Positions 18,340-27,776 of a stretch of 64,000 nucleotides of DNA are shown one piece after another (position 1 is the first letter of the stretch; each line of letters begins with the position of its first letter). The position numbers and the translations under genes are program-made. The notes beneath the pieces are model-generated. The model ran no database searches and had not been told where the DNA came from. It worked only from the letters and a program-made list of their open reading frames with translations. Source of the DNA: JTS-AC122 sp041742635 (lineage in GTDB: Bacteria; Planctomycetota; Phycisphaerae; Phycisphaerales; UBA1924). The stretch covers positions 1-64,000 of the forward strand of contig JBGSIF010000136.1 of assembly GCA_041742635.1 (NCBI GenBank), in the 5' to 3' direction.

Positions 18340-19725
18340 GTGCTGGGCGGGCTGAACGGGTCAGGATTCGAGGCGATGTTGGTACAAGAGAAAGCGCGGA
18401 ATCAGATGAAGACAGGCACCGAAGCAGGGCAGCGGGTGCGCTTGGTGTTGGCGGGGGCCGCGCCGGATACGGGGAACCTGGGCGTGTCGGCATTGGCGTA
18501 CTCGTGTATCGAAGGGTTGTTATCGAGAGTGCCGGGGTGTGAACTGACGGTGTTGGACTTCGGCAAGGGCGTGCGGACGGGGCGGAGTGTTGATGGCATC
18601 GAATACACCCTCGTCGGGGCGAAGCATTCCCGGCGGTTGTATCAGCCCGAGACGATGTGGCAGATCCGGCTCGCGGCGAAACTCGGCGGACTCAACAACC
18701 CGGCGGCGCGGCGCGTGCTCGCGGCGGACGCGGTACTCGATATCAGCGGCGGGGATAGTTTCGCGGACCTGTACGGCGCGCGCCGGTTTGCGGCGGTCGC
18801 GGCCACGAAAGAGATGGCGATACAGCATGGGGTGCCGCTGGTTTTGTTGCCGCAGACGTATGGGCCGTTTGAATCGGCGGAGGTGCGTCGTCGAGCCGCG
18901 CGGATTGTGTCGAAGAGTGCGATGGCGTGGGCACGCGATGAGCGGAGTTTCGCTGCGATGAAGGAGTTGGCGGGGGAGGGGTTCGACGCGGCGAAGCACC
19001 GCTGCGGGGTTGATGTGGCGTTCGGGCTGCGGGCGCACCAGCCTGGGGAAATCGGGGCGGGGCTTGGAAAGTGGTTGGCGGATGGGCGTGCCTGGGAGGT
19101 TGCGGGGGTGAACGTGAGCGGGCTGCTGTACAACGACTTCGCCGGGGCGAAGGTGCAGTATGGGTTGCGGGCGGATTACCGGGAACTGGTGATCTCGTTT
19201 GTGAAACGGATTGTTGAGCGAAGCGAGGCGAAGGTGATGCTGATGCCGCATGTTGTGACGGCGAGCGGGCATTATGAATCGGATGTGGATGCGTGCGAAG
19301 CGGTGAAGGCGGCGGTCGTGAGCGTTCTTGGCGAGTCGGCGCGGGAACGGCTGGAAGTGGCGCCGGCGCTAGAGTTGCCGGGGCAAGCGAAGTGGCTGAT
19401 AGCGAAGTGCGATTGGTTCTGCGGGACGCGGATGCACGCGACGATCGCGGGGCTGTCAAGCGGCGTTCCGACGGCGGCGGTGGCGTACAGCATCAAGACG
19501 CAAGGGGTATTCGAGACGTGCGGTCAGGGGGAGCATGTGGCCGATCCTCGGACGCTTTCGACGGAGGACGTGGTGGAGAAGTTGTGGCGGTCATGGGAGG
19601 GGCGCGGGGCGGCGCGAGAGTCATTGCGGAAGGAGTTGCCGCGGACGGCTGGGGCGGCGACGGCGCAGATGGACGCGATTGCGCGGGTGTGCGCGGGGTT
19701 GAGCGCGAAGCGCGTTGAGAGATAG
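18340..19725 (+). CDS. Polysaccharide pyruvyl transferase family protein (CsaB/WcaK-like)
   Basis: 461 aa from GTG 18340; ATG 18376 and ATG 18406 are equally possible, as no start has a clear ribosome-binding site. It probably adds a ketal pyruvate to a sugar of the repeat unit. Family features are the opening GAAPDTGNLGVSALAYS, the DISGGDSFADLYG strand, LLPQTYGPFES, and the late CDWFCGTRMHATIAGLSSG block. It lies in a co-directional series and is followed 37 nt later by the flippase. Confidence 0.87.
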   Translation: MLGGLNGSGFEAMLVQEKARNQMKTGTEAGQRVRLVLAGAAPDTGNLGVSALAYSCIEGLLSRVPGCELTVLDFGKGVRTGRSVDGIEYTLVGAKHSRRLYQPETMWQIRLAAKLGGLNNPAARRVLAADAVLDISGGDSFADLYGARRFAAVAATKEMAIQHGVPLVLLPQTYGPFESAEVRRRAARIVSKSAMAWARDERSFAAMKELAGEGFDAAKHRCGVDVAFGLRAHQPGEIGAGLGKWLADGRAWEVAGVNVSGLLYNDFAGAKVQYGLRADYRELVISFVKRIVERSEAKVMLMPHVVTASGHYESDVDACEAVKAAVVSVLGESARERLEVAPALELPGQAKWLIAKCDWFCGTRMHATIAGLSSGVPTAAVAYSIKTQGVFETCGQGEHVADPRTLSTEDVVEKLWRSWEGRGAARESLRKELPRTAGAATAQMDAIARVCAGLSAKRVER

Positions 19726-19762
19726 GTTCTGGGCGTTCGGCGATAGCGTCAGTTAGATTGCA

Positions 19763-21232
19763 ATGACGGCACGGAAGCAAGTATGGCGCGGCTTAGGAAC
19801 GGTCGGACCGGCGCAGGCGATGTCGCAGGTGCTTGGGCTGTTACGCAACGTCATCATCGCGGCGGTGCTGACCGACGCGGCGGATGTCGGGGTTGTCGCG
19901 CTCCTGGCGTCGGTACTCGCGCTGGTCGAACTGGTGAGCGATGTTTCAACCGACAAGGTGCTGGTGCAGTCGGCAAAGGGGAACGAGCCGGTATTGCAGC
20001 GCACGGCGCAGTCGGTGATGGTGATCCGCGGCGTGTCACAGTGCGCCGTGTTGTTGGCGATTTCGTGGCCGGTCGTATGGATATTTGATGTCCGTGAAGC
20101 GTGGTGGGCGTTTGTGTGCGTAGCCGCGGTGCCGCTGATCCGTGGGTTTGTGAATCTCGATCCCGTTCGGCGACAGCGGGAACTTCGGTACGGAGCCAGC
20201 ACACTGTCGGACCTTGTGCCGAGCGTAGTAGCGACGGCGGCGGCGTGGCCGCTGGCGTGGTGGCTGGATAGTTACGCGGCGGTCGTGTGTCTGTCGATCG
20301 GGCACGCGCTGGTCTATGTCACGATGACGCACTTGATGGCGGAGCGGCGGTACGGGCTGAGTTGGGATCGTGAATCGGTGAGAACGCTGGTGGCGTTCGC
20401 GACGCCACTGCTGTTCAACGGGATCCTGATTTATCTTACGAATCAGGGGGATCGGGCGATCATCGGTGCCGCGTACACGCTGGAGTTGCTCGGGGTGTAC
20501 TACGTCGCGGGGCTGTTGATCGGTGCGCCGGTGGCGATGCTGGCCAAGACCGCGGTTGCGATCGGGCTGCCGATGCTTTCCCGAGTGCAGGATTCGCCCG
20601 GCGCGTTCGTTCGGCGGTACTCGATGTGCATCGAGTGGTTGTGCGTGATGGCGTCGCTGCTCGCGGTGGTGTCGATGCTCGTCGGTGATGAACTGATCAT
20701 GCTGATATCCAAGGAGAAATACGCGGCCGCGGCGTCGTATACGGCGTTCATCGGTGCGATGCAGGCGGCGTGGGTGATCCGCGTCGGGCCGACGCTCGCG
20801 GCGATGGCACGCGGCGACACCGTCAACGCGCTGGTGACCAATATCGTCCGGGCGATGGCGCTCGTTGGCGTGGTCGGGGTCGCGGTATCGGGCGCGGAAC
20901 TGAAGTGGGTGGTGCTGTGCGGGATCGTGGGCGAGGTGGCGGCGACGACGGTGTCGGTGGTTCGGTTGCGACGAAAACACGGCGTGCCGATCGGCGCGAC
21001 CTGGCGTCCGGCGTGGCTCGTCGGGTTGACCGTCGCGGGGTGCGGAGCGGTGGATCTGAGCGGGGCGCTCGGGCACGGCTGGATCAACAACGGGCTGGCG
21101 CTCCTTGGAGGATGCGTGTGCGTAACGGGGGCGGCGTGTTTGATATGCCCGACACTGCGGGACGAGTTTGTGCGGGCGGTTCGGGCCGGGTGGGCGCGGC
21201 GCGGGATTATGAGCGGGGTCGGCACGCGATGA
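19763..21232 (+). CDS. Polysaccharide flippase (Wzx / MOP superfamily)
   Basis: 489 aa with about 12-14 membrane helices. It should flip lipid-linked repeat units across the inner membrane. The N-terminus (GPAQAMSQVLGLLRNVIIAAVL) and the mid-protein TNQGDRAIIGAAYTLELLGVYY resemble O-antigen and lipopolysaccharide flippases of the RfbX/MATE type. Its stop overlaps the next gene's ATG (ATGA). Confidence 0.88.
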   Translation: MTARKQVWRGLGTVGPAQAMSQVLGLLRNVIIAAVLTDAADVGVVALLASVLALVELVSDVSTDKVLVQSAKGNEPVLQRTAQSVMVIRGVSQCAVLLAISWPVVWIFDVREAWWAFVCVAAVPLIRGFVNLDPVRRQRELRYGASTLSDLVPSVVATAAAWPLAWWLDSYAAVVCLSIGHALVYVTMTHLMAERRYGLSWDRESVRTLVAFATPLLFNGILIYLTNQGDRAIIGAAYTLELLGVYYVAGLLIGAPVAMLAKTAVAIGLPMLSRVQDSPGAFVRRYSMCIEWLCVMASLLAVVSMLVGDELIMLISKEKYAAAASYTAFIGAMQAAWVIRVGPTLAAMARGDTVNALVTNIVRAMALVGVVGVAVSGAELKWVVLCGIVGEVAATTVSVVRLRRKHGVPIGATWRPAWLVGLTVAGCGAVDLSGALGHGWINNGLALLGGCVCVTGAACLICPTLRDEFVRAVRAGWARRGIMSGVGTR

Positions 21233-22014
21233 GCGAAGTTGTGTCAGACGATACGAATGGAGCCGTCGGCAACCGCGCGGATTCGGCACGGGCGAGTTCG
21301 GAGGGATGTGCATCGTCGAAACGTGATGCCGAAGACGGGCTTCGGCGGCATGCGTTGGGCACGATGCTGGTCAAGGGGTCGGGCGTTTCGCGACTGCGTG
21401 CGAAGTGCCTTGCACTGGCTTTTCGGCTCGAAGGTGGTCAGCATTTTTCGGTAACTGCGCGCGAGATCATCCGGGGGCGGTGCGGTGTGGAGATTGGCGC
21501 GTATTCATATGGGCACTGCTTTGTGCCGTTCGCGTTCCCGCCGGGGGTGGTGGTGGGGCGGTATGTATCGATCGCGGATGGAGTGAGCATATTCACTCGC
21601 AATCACCCGATGAACACGTTATCGACGCACCCGTTTTTTTTCAATCGGTGTCTGGGCGTGATCGAACAGGACGCGGTTCGGTACGGGCCGTTTGAAGTGG
21701 CGTCGGATGCTTGGGTGGGTGCGAATGCGATCTTCACGCCCGGGTGCCGGCGTGTGGGGCTTGGTGCGGTGGTCGGGGCGGGATCGGTCGTGACGCGGGA
21801 TGTGCCGGATTTTGCGATTGTCGTCGGCAACCCAGCGAAAGTGATTCGCTCGCGGTTTGATGAGCGGACGTGTGAGGCGATCCGGATGAGCAAGTGGTGG
21901 GAGTCGCCGCTAACGGAGTGCAAGAAGGTACTCGGGGCGATGCTCGGGCCAGTGGGTGAAGGGGAGGCGTGGCGGGCGCACCCGCTGCTCAACGGTGCGG
22001 ATGCAAGAAGATGA
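21229..22014 (+). CDS. Hexapeptide-repeat acyltransferase (LbH)
   Basis: 261 aa. Left-handed beta-helix repeats are visible in GVEIGAYSYGHCFVPF, GVVVGRYVSIADGVSIF and DAWVGANAIFTPGCRRVGLGAVVGAGSVVTRDV, ending in the family's IVVGNPAKVIRSRF. It probably O-acetylates the polysaccharide or a precursor. The start is the ATG overlapping the flippase stop; an upstream open stretch in this frame is only a shadow of the flippase. The first 60 residues are Ser/Ala-rich and not part of the fold. Confidence 0.88.
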   Translation: MSEVVSDDTNGAVGNRADSARASSEGCASSKRDAEDGLRRHALGTMLVKGSGVSRLRAKCLALAFRLEGGQHFSVTAREIIRGRCGVEIGAYSYGHCFVPFAFPPGVVVGRYVSIADGVSIFTRNHPMNTLSTHPFFFNRCLGVIEQDAVRYGPFEVASDAWVGANAIFTPGCRRVGLGAVVGAGSVVTRDVPDFAIVVGNPAKVIRSRFDERTCEAIRMSKWWESPLTECKKVLGAMLGPVGEGEAWRAHPLLNGADARR

Positions 22015-22017
22015 AGT

Positions 22018-23511
22018 ATGTGTGGCCGTGGCGGGGGTGTTAGGTCTCCCACTGTGGGCAATGGTCTGAGAGTCATGCGATTGAGAGTGCTTGATATTGT
22101 GGACGTGGCCGAGGTGCAGATGTGTACCGGGTGCGGAGCCTGCGCGGGGATGAACCCGGGCGAGATCGAGATGGTGGATACATATGAGTTTGGACGAAGG
22201 CCGGTGCTGAAGCGTGGCGAGTCGAGTCGTGCGGCGGCGCGAGCGGCGATGGCGGTGTGTCCGGGCGTGGGGCTTTCGCACGAGAGCGCAGGTATGCCGG
22301 CGGGGATTGATATCGAAGCAAGAAATGGATGGGGGCCGGTGCTGGAAGTGTGGGAGGGGTACGCCACGGACCCAGCGGTTCGGTTCGCGGGGTCGAGCGG
22401 CGGTGCGGCGAGCGCTATTGCGCTGTACTGCATTGAGCAAGGGGGGATGCACGGGCTGCTTCATATCACGGCGCGAGAGGATGTGCCGTACTTGAATCAA
22501 ACGGTGCTAAGTCGGACACGGGATGAAGTGTTACGAGCGACCGGTTCGCGGTACGCACCGGCAAGCCCGTGCGAAGGGCTAGGGCGTGTGAAGGAAGCCG
22601 CGGGGGCGTGCGTGATGATCGGGAAGCCGTGCGACGTGGCGGCGGCAAAGAAGGCGTGCGAGGTTGATCCGGAGTTGAGCGAGAAGTTGGGGTTGACGAT
22701 CGGGATCTTCTGTGCCGGCACGCCCACGACAAAGGGAACAATCGAGATGATGCGAGCGATGGGGATCGAAGACCCGTCGAGCGTGCTGGGGGTGCGGTAT
22801 CGAGGGAACGGGTGGCCTGGGATGGCAAGGGTCGAGGCTCGTGAGAGCGAAGTGACGCAAGACGCAGCGGGCAGGAAGCAGGTGGGGGCGCGTGGTAAGG
22901 TGGTGCGTGAGTTGTCGTATGACGATTCGTGGGGAAAGATTTTGCAGAAGCATCGGCAGTGGCGGTGTTACGTGTGCGCGGACCACACGGGCGAGTTCGC
23001 AGACATCGCAGTGGGCGATCCGTGGCGGCACCCGCTGCCGAAGAACGATCCGGGGCGGTCGCTGATCGTGGTCCGGAGCGAACGAGGGCGAGCCGTGTTG
23101 GAAGGGGCGATGAAGGCTGGGTACTTGACGCTCGGGCGTTCGGGGGCGGGGGCGCTGGAAGAAACACAGCCGGGGCTGCTGGAAGGAAGAGGCGCGGTGT
23201 GGGGGCGGACACTGGCTCTGCGTGCGATCGGATTGCCCGCACCGAAGTATGCTGGTCTGCCGATGTTTCGGTACTGGTGGTCGAAGTTGAGTGTGTATGA
23301 AAAGGCCCGCTCGATCTACGGGACGATGAGGCGCTCGTTCACAAAGCGGCTCGGGGAACGGCACCCGGTGGTGGTGTGGGAAGGGACTGGGGCACTAGGG
23401 AGCACGGGTAGCGAGAGCGCGCCGCACGATGACATCGGCCGGGTTGTGCGAACGAATGTGGAGCAGTCGCGGCGGGGAGAGCCTGAGCAGCGCGAGGCGG
23501 GCGCGGCATGA
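22018..23511 (+). CDS. Coenzyme F420 hydrogenase/dehydrogenase beta-subunit-like flavoprotein
   Basis: 497 aa from ATG 22018; ATG 22075 is an alternative. The N-terminal part has a short ferredoxin-like cysteine motif, CTGCGACAG, with a later VCPGVG. FrhB-family blocks follow, including GSSGGAASAIALYC, GKPCDVAAAKKAC and GIFCAGTPTTKGTIEMM, then CYVCADHTGEFADIAVGDPW. FrhB-like proteins often sit beside polysaccharide pyruvyl transferases in bacterial polysaccharide clusters, as here, where they probably act as flavin/Fe-S reductases. Their substrate is not established. It starts 4 nt after the acyltransferase stop. Confidence 0.85.
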   Translation: MCGRGGGVRSPTVGNGLRVMRLRVLDIVDVAEVQMCTGCGACAGMNPGEIEMVDTYEFGRRPVLKRGESSRAAARAAMAVCPGVGLSHESAGMPAGIDIEARNGWGPVLEVWEGYATDPAVRFAGSSGGAASAIALYCIEQGGMHGLLHITAREDVPYLNQTVLSRTRDEVLRATGSRYAPASPCEGLGRVKEAAGACVMIGKPCDVAAAKKACEVDPELSEKLGLTIGIFCAGTPTTKGTIEMMRAMGIEDPSSVLGVRYRGNGWPGMARVEARESEVTQDAAGRKQVGARGKVVRELSYDDSWGKILQKHRQWRCYVCADHTGEFADIAVGDPWRHPLPKNDPGRSLIVVRSERGRAVLEGAMKAGYLTLGRSGAGALEETQPGLLEGRGAVWGRTLALRAIGLPAPKYAGLPMFRYWWSKLSVYEKARSIYGTMRRSFTKRLGERHPVVVWEGTGALGSTGSESAPHDDIGRVVRTNVEQSRRGEPEQREAGAA

Positions 23512-24989
23512 TCGGCGAGACGGTAGCGATCGCGGTGGTGGTGATCGGGCTGGTGCTGAGCCTGTCGCCGGGGCGTGCGGTGGGGGTGATCATTGCGAGC
23601 ATGTTGTTGTGGCCGGAGTATCTGCGGATGCCGCTGGGCGTGGTGCAGATGTCGATACCGAGGGCGGCGGCGCTGGCGCTGGTGTTGCGGCTGGGGTTGA
23701 CGGGTGCGGCGCAAGGCAAGCCGCTGCGATGGAACGTGATCGATGTCGTGGTGATCGTCGCGTGGGCATGGGACGTGGTGGCGAATCTGATGATGCAGGC
23801 GGATCAGACACAGATGATCCAAATGACCGGGCGGGTGCTTGATACGGTGCTGATGTACTTCGCCGCGAGGCTGGCGCTCAGAAGCCCGGGTGAATGGCGA
23901 GCAGCAGTGGGTCCGGTTGTGCTGACCGCGATCGTGATGGGCACGCTGGGGACGATCGAGTCGGTGACGAGTTGGTCGGCGTATGCGAAGCATTACGCGG
24001 TCGGGGGCAATCCGTGGTTTGACAAAGGGGCGGAGTACCGGTATGGCTTCCTGCGTGCGAGGGGGAGTGCGGCTCACTCGATCTACTTCGGCGTTGCAAT
24101 GGCGATGCTTGTCGGGTTGCTCTGGTCGATGCGAGGGATCGCCAAGTCGAAGGGGCTGGTGTGGGTAGGAATCGGGGCGGCGTTCCTGGGGACGCTGAGC
24201 AGTCTTTCGAGTGGGCCGCAAATCGCGGTGGTGACGCTGATGCTGTGCGGCGCGTTCTATTATGCACGGTGGGCGATCAAGCCCGCGGTGGCGGGGTTGG
24301 TGTTCGCGTGCGTCGTCGTCGAACTGGGCTCGAACCGGCATTTCTTTCAACTGGCCGATTATCTCGCACTGAGTTCAGAGACGGCGTGGTACCGAGGACG
24401 GTTGATGGAAGTGGCGTTCGAGCGTGTGGGGGATTATGCGATTGCGGGGGTCGGCGGGCGGACACCGCACGCGACGTGGGGGATGCTCATCGATACGAGG
24501 CAGCATGTGGACGTGGTGAACCATTTCATCATCGTGGCTCTGTACGGTGGGCTGGCGAGCCTGTTTATGTTTCTGACGATACAGATTTCAGCGATACGCG
24601 GGTGTGCTCGGGTGTCGGCGTGGACGAAGCAGCCGCAGATCCGGGCGCTGGCGTTCGGGCTGGCGTGCTCGCTCTTGATGCTGATGGTTGCGAGTTTGTC
24701 GATCGGGTTGTTCGGGCCGCCGTTGCTGATGACGTATCTGCTGATGGGGTCGATGGTGTCGGTGGGTGGGTGGGAACGCGAAGCCCGGCACAAGCCGGCG
24801 GGTGTGTCCAATCTCAGGCCTCGCGGGAACGGCGTCACGGGACGAGGGAGCACAGGCGGGCAGCGAGGCACCGGTGGCAAACGCGGATCGGGCGTGCTCG
24901 CGGAGGCGATGCGTGCGGGTCAAGAACAAGGGCGATCGGTTGCGGAGCAGCCGGTTCGCCTCGCGGGAGCGACAGGGAGCGTCGCATGA
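23508..24989 (+). CDS. O-antigen ligase / polymerase-like membrane protein (Wzy-type)
   Basis: 493 aa with about ten membrane helices. A large periplasmic-type segment in the middle (residues about 155-190) contains RYGFLRARGSAAHSIYFG. A later loop reads GRLMEVAFERVGDYAIAGVGGR, as in O-antigen ligase domain proteins. It may polymerise repeat units or attach chains. The start ATG overlaps the preceding stop (ATGA), and its own stop overlaps the next ATG. The C-terminal 70 residues are Gly/Arg-rich, with low complexity. Confidence 0.82.
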   Translation: MIGETVAIAVVVIGLVLSLSPGRAVGVIIASMLLWPEYLRMPLGVVQMSIPRAAALALVLRLGLTGAAQGKPLRWNVIDVVVIVAWAWDVVANLMMQADQTQMIQMTGRVLDTVLMYFAARLALRSPGEWRAAVGPVVLTAIVMGTLGTIESVTSWSAYAKHYAVGGNPWFDKGAEYRYGFLRARGSAAHSIYFGVAMAMLVGLLWSMRGIAKSKGLVWVGIGAAFLGTLSSLSSGPQIAVVTLMLCGAFYYARWAIKPAVAGLVFACVVVELGSNRHFFQLADYLALSSETAWYRGRLMEVAFERVGDYAIAGVGGRTPHATWGMLIDTRQHVDVVNHFIIVALYGGLASLFMFLTIQISAIRGCARVSAWTKQPQIRALAFGLACSLLMLMVASLSIGLFGPPLLMTYLLMGSMVSVGGWEREARHKPAGVSNLRPRGNGVTGRGSTGGQRGTGGKRGSGVLAEAMRAGQEQGRSVAEQPVRLAGATGSVA

Positions 24990-25681
24990 GCAGTGTGCTA
25001 GGCAATATGGCCGATGTCCAGAACCCGGCGTCGTTCTCCAACCGGATGCGGTCGAAACGATTCGCTAAGTTCGAGGGGCTGTGTGCGCCGCTCGGGCGGC
25101 CGATCCGTATTATCGATATCGGCGGGACAGAAGAGTTCTGGCGGCAACGCGGGTGGGCAGGGCGCGAAGATGTGCGTATTACGCTCGTGAACCTGTTCAA
25201 AGAACAAGCGACGAGTGCGAACATTGAGTCGGTCGTCGGCGATGCGACAAACCTGAACGGGTACGCCGACGGATCGTTCGATGTCGCGTTCAGCAACTCG
25301 GTAATCGAGCACCTGTTCACTTGGGAGAACCAGGAGGCGATGGCGCGCGAAGTACAGCGTGTGGCGAGAGCACACTGGGTGCAAACGCCGAACTACTGGT
25401 TCCCGATGGAACCGCACTTTCATGTGCCGGGTTGGCAATGGATGCCGGCGAGTGTTCGTGCGTCACTCGTCAAGCGATGGACCGTGGGCGGGCGTGGGCC
25501 TTACAAAGACACCATGAAAGCAATGGAGGCGGTGAAAGAAATACGGCTGCTGAGCGGTGGTGAGATGACCAGGCTATTCCCACGGTCGATCGTGTGGCCC
25601 GAGCGGCTCGGTGGGCTTGTCAAATCCTGGGTCGCTATCGGCGGCTTTCCAGAGCGCACAACGAGCGAGAACGCGACTTGA
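24986..25681 (+). CDS. Class I SAM-dependent methyltransferase
   Basis: 231 aa. The SAM-binding motif reads IRIIDIGGTEEFW, and the later DVAFSNSVIEHLFTWENQ is motif II/III of small-molecule methyltransferases. It probably methylates a sugar hydroxyl in the cluster. The ATG at 24986 overlaps the preceding stop (ATGA); the long open stretch upstream in this frame is a shadow of the polymerase gene. Confidence 0.85.
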   Translation: MSSVLGNMADVQNPASFSNRMRSKRFAKFEGLCAPLGRPIRIIDIGGTEEFWRQRGWAGREDVRITLVNLFKEQATSANIESVVGDATNLNGYADGSFDVAFSNSVIEHLFTWENQEAMAREVQRVARAHWVQTPNYWFPMEPHFHVPGWQWMPASVRASLVKRWTVGGRGPYKDTMKAMEAVKEIRLLSGGEMTRLFPRSIVWPERLGGLVKSWVAIGGFPERTTSENAT

Positions 25682-26586
25682 CCGATCCGGACCATGTGAT
25701 TTCGGGGGGGGTATACGGGCAGCGCGGAGTGCTGGTGCGCGGCGTGTATGTTGTGGTTGCGTGTGCGGTCTGGTGTCTGACATTGGGCGGGCGGCTCCGC
25801 CGGAGGTCGTGCGTCGTGCTGTGTTATCACGGAGTGAACGCACGGCAGCAAGAGGGGATGAAACGTCATCTTCGCATCGCACGGTCAAAGGCGATTCGGC
25901 TCGATCAAGCAGACTCAATCGGCGTGCGGATGGGGAAGCCGAGCGTGTGTTTCACGTTCGACGATGCGTTTGCGAACTTGCATGATCACATGCTGCCGGC
26001 GGCATCGGAGTGGGGGGTGCCGGTGGAGGTATTCGCGGTGCCGGGCAATCTCGGTCGAACGCCGGAATGGTACATGCGTGAAGGGCATCCGGAGCGAGTG
26101 CAGCGTCTCATGACTGCGGAGGAACTCCGGCGGGCCGCGGATATTCCGGTCTGCCGAATCGGATCGCATACGACACGTCACGCGGCGCTGGGGAGTATCC
26201 CACAGCATGACGCCGAGCAGGAGTTGATCGAGTCAAAGGACGCCGTCGAACAGATTGTGGGACGAGCGGTGAGTACGGTCGCGGCTCCGTTTGGATCGTG
26301 GACTCCCAGCGTCGCATCGGTCGCAAGGCGGGTTGGATATACGCAGTTTCTCACGCTCGATCCGACGGATACGGGGGTGCAGCCGGGCGTCGTAGGCCGA
26401 TACTTGATGACGCCGGAGACCTCGGCGCTGGAGTTTTGTCTGACCATCGACGGTGCCTATCGATGGGTGTTTGCGCTGCGTCGGGTGGTGCGAAAGTTGA
26501 AACGAGCCATGAGGCCAGCACAGAACAATTCTACGGATGCACCGGTGACAAGCAACCCGGCACACCAGTCGGCGAGCGTGCGTTGA
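25678..26586 (+). CDS. Polysaccharide deacetylase family protein
   Basis: 302 aa. A hydrophobic N-terminal segment (VYVVVACAVWCLTLGG) suggests membrane attachment. The NodB fold shows VVLCYHGVN, the metal-binding Asp pair in FTFDDAFANL, and a histidine pair in GSHTTRHAALG. PEP-CTERM/EPS clusters commonly carry such a deacetylase. The likely start is TTG 25678, overlapping the methyltransferase stop as TTGA; GTG 25696 is an alternative. A G8 run at 25704-25711 lies nine codons into the gene. Confidence 0.83.
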   Translation: MTDPDHVISGGVYGQRGVLVRGVYVVVACAVWCLTLGGRLRRRSCVVLCYHGVNARQQEGMKRHLRIARSKAIRLDQADSIGVRMGKPSVCFTFDDAFANLHDHMLPAASEWGVPVEVFAVPGNLGRTPEWYMREGHPERVQRLMTAEELRRAADIPVCRIGSHTTRHAALGSIPQHDAEQELIESKDAVEQIVGRAVSTVAAPFGSWTPSVASVARRVGYTQFLTLDPTDTGVQPGVVGRYLMTPETSALEFCLTIDGAYRWVFALRRVVRKLKRAMRPAQNNSTDAPVTSNPAHQSASVR

Positions 26587-27713
26587 AGCATGAAGTGACC
26601 CAACTTGATCGGGCAACATGGGAGCGAGAAGCCGCGCTGTTCGCTGACTACAACTATCGGCAGGGGTGGGCGTTCGGGCTTGCCGCGGCCGCGCATGTGG
26701 GGGCGGTGAGTGAGCATGTCGCGTGCGTTACGGATGGTGTGCTAAGAGGGCTTGCTGATGTCCGAGTCAAAGGCTTGCCTGTTGTAGGGGGGGGCGTGGC
26801 GTATGTAAATGGCGGCCCGCTGGTGCGGCGGGTCAATGAGCCGTCCACAGTGCATCTCGATCGACTTCGCGGAGTCACCCAGATGCTGCACGCCGAGTAT
26901 GTCAAAGACCGTGGGATGGTCCTGCGTATCGTCGGCACAATCGGTGATGCACGTTGGAGTGCCGCACAAGACGAAGTGTTGGAAGCGGCAGGGTTCGTGC
27001 CATCAACAATGGCAACAACGTACCGAACAATGATCCGGCGTGTCGACGAGCCGATGAGCGTGATAAGGTCGGGGCTTGCGCAAAAATGGCGAAATTGTCT
27101 TAACAAAGCGGAGCGCCAAGGTGTGACGGTAACGGCGCATCGTGATACAGGATCGATGCAACGCTTCGTCTTGTTGTATGACGAGTTTGTCGCACGTAAA
27201 GGAGTTCATGCGAACCACGACGCGGCATATTTTATGAAAGTACAGCAGGATGCGTGTTCGGCTTCTTGCGGTTCGGAAGAACCTCTCACCGTGCGACTCG
27301 CCGAGCGAGACGGCGAACTTCTTGCCGGGCACGTATCGAGTTCGCTCGGAGACACATGCGTGTATCTACTGGGAGCAACGAGTCCTGCTGGCTTAAGATG
27401 CAACGCGGCGTATCTGCTTCAGTGGGACACGATCTGTGCCGCGCACAACGCCGGGCGTGTATGGTACGACCTCGGCGGGATCGATCCGCAAGCAAATCCG
27501 GGTGTGCATCACTTCAAAGAAGGTGTGCGCGGCATCGATGTCACGGCGGTCGGCCCGTACGAAGCGTGTTCAAAGAGCGTGCTTGGTTTGGTGTCATCAT
27601 CGTCCGAGAAGTTATATCGCAGTTGGCGGGACCGACGGAAATCGGTGCGGATCGAGGGTGCGAAAGGCGATGCGCCGCGGAGCGAGTGCGATGGGACCGT
27701 CAAGAGTCAGTGA
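26583..27713 (+). CDS. FemAB/GNAT-family acyltransferase
   Basis: 376 aa. The double-GNAT layout of FemAB-type proteins is visible. The second half contains KWRNCLNKAERQGV, a long ERDGELLAGHVSSSLGD strand pair, and a late WYDLGGIDPQANPGVHHFKEG, which is characteristic of this family. FemAB-related proteins recur in exosortase/EPS clusters. The donor and acceptor are unknown. The only reasonable start is TTG 26583, overlapping the deacetylase stop (TTGA). A G8 run lies at 26787-26794. Confidence 0.82.
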   Translation: MKHEVTQLDRATWEREAALFADYNYRQGWAFGLAAAAHVGAVSEHVACVTDGVLRGLADVRVKGLPVVGGGVAYVNGGPLVRRVNEPSTVHLDRLRGVTQMLHAEYVKDRGMVLRIVGTIGDARWSAAQDEVLEAAGFVPSTMATTYRTMIRRVDEPMSVIRSGLAQKWRNCLNKAERQGVTVTAHRDTGSMQRFVLLYDEFVARKGVHANHDAAYFMKVQQDACSASCGSEEPLTVRLAERDGELLAGHVSSSLGDTCVYLLGATSPAGLRCNAAYLLQWDTICAAHNAGRVWYDLGGIDPQANPGVHHFKEGVRGIDVTAVGPYEACSKSVLGLVSSSSEKLYRSWRDRRKSVRIEGAKGDAPRSECDGTVKSQ

Positions 27714-27776
27714 GGCCGGGATTGGCGCTAAAATGATAAGCGTTAGACTAATTCATATGTTCGGGAGAATATTCAC

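Noticed and set aside
19739..19750. Sequence similar to the RfaH ops element (GGCGATAGCGTC)
   Set aside because: Two mismatches to the E. coli element; several such matches are expected by chance in 64 kb, and it is 6 kb from the NusG-like gene.
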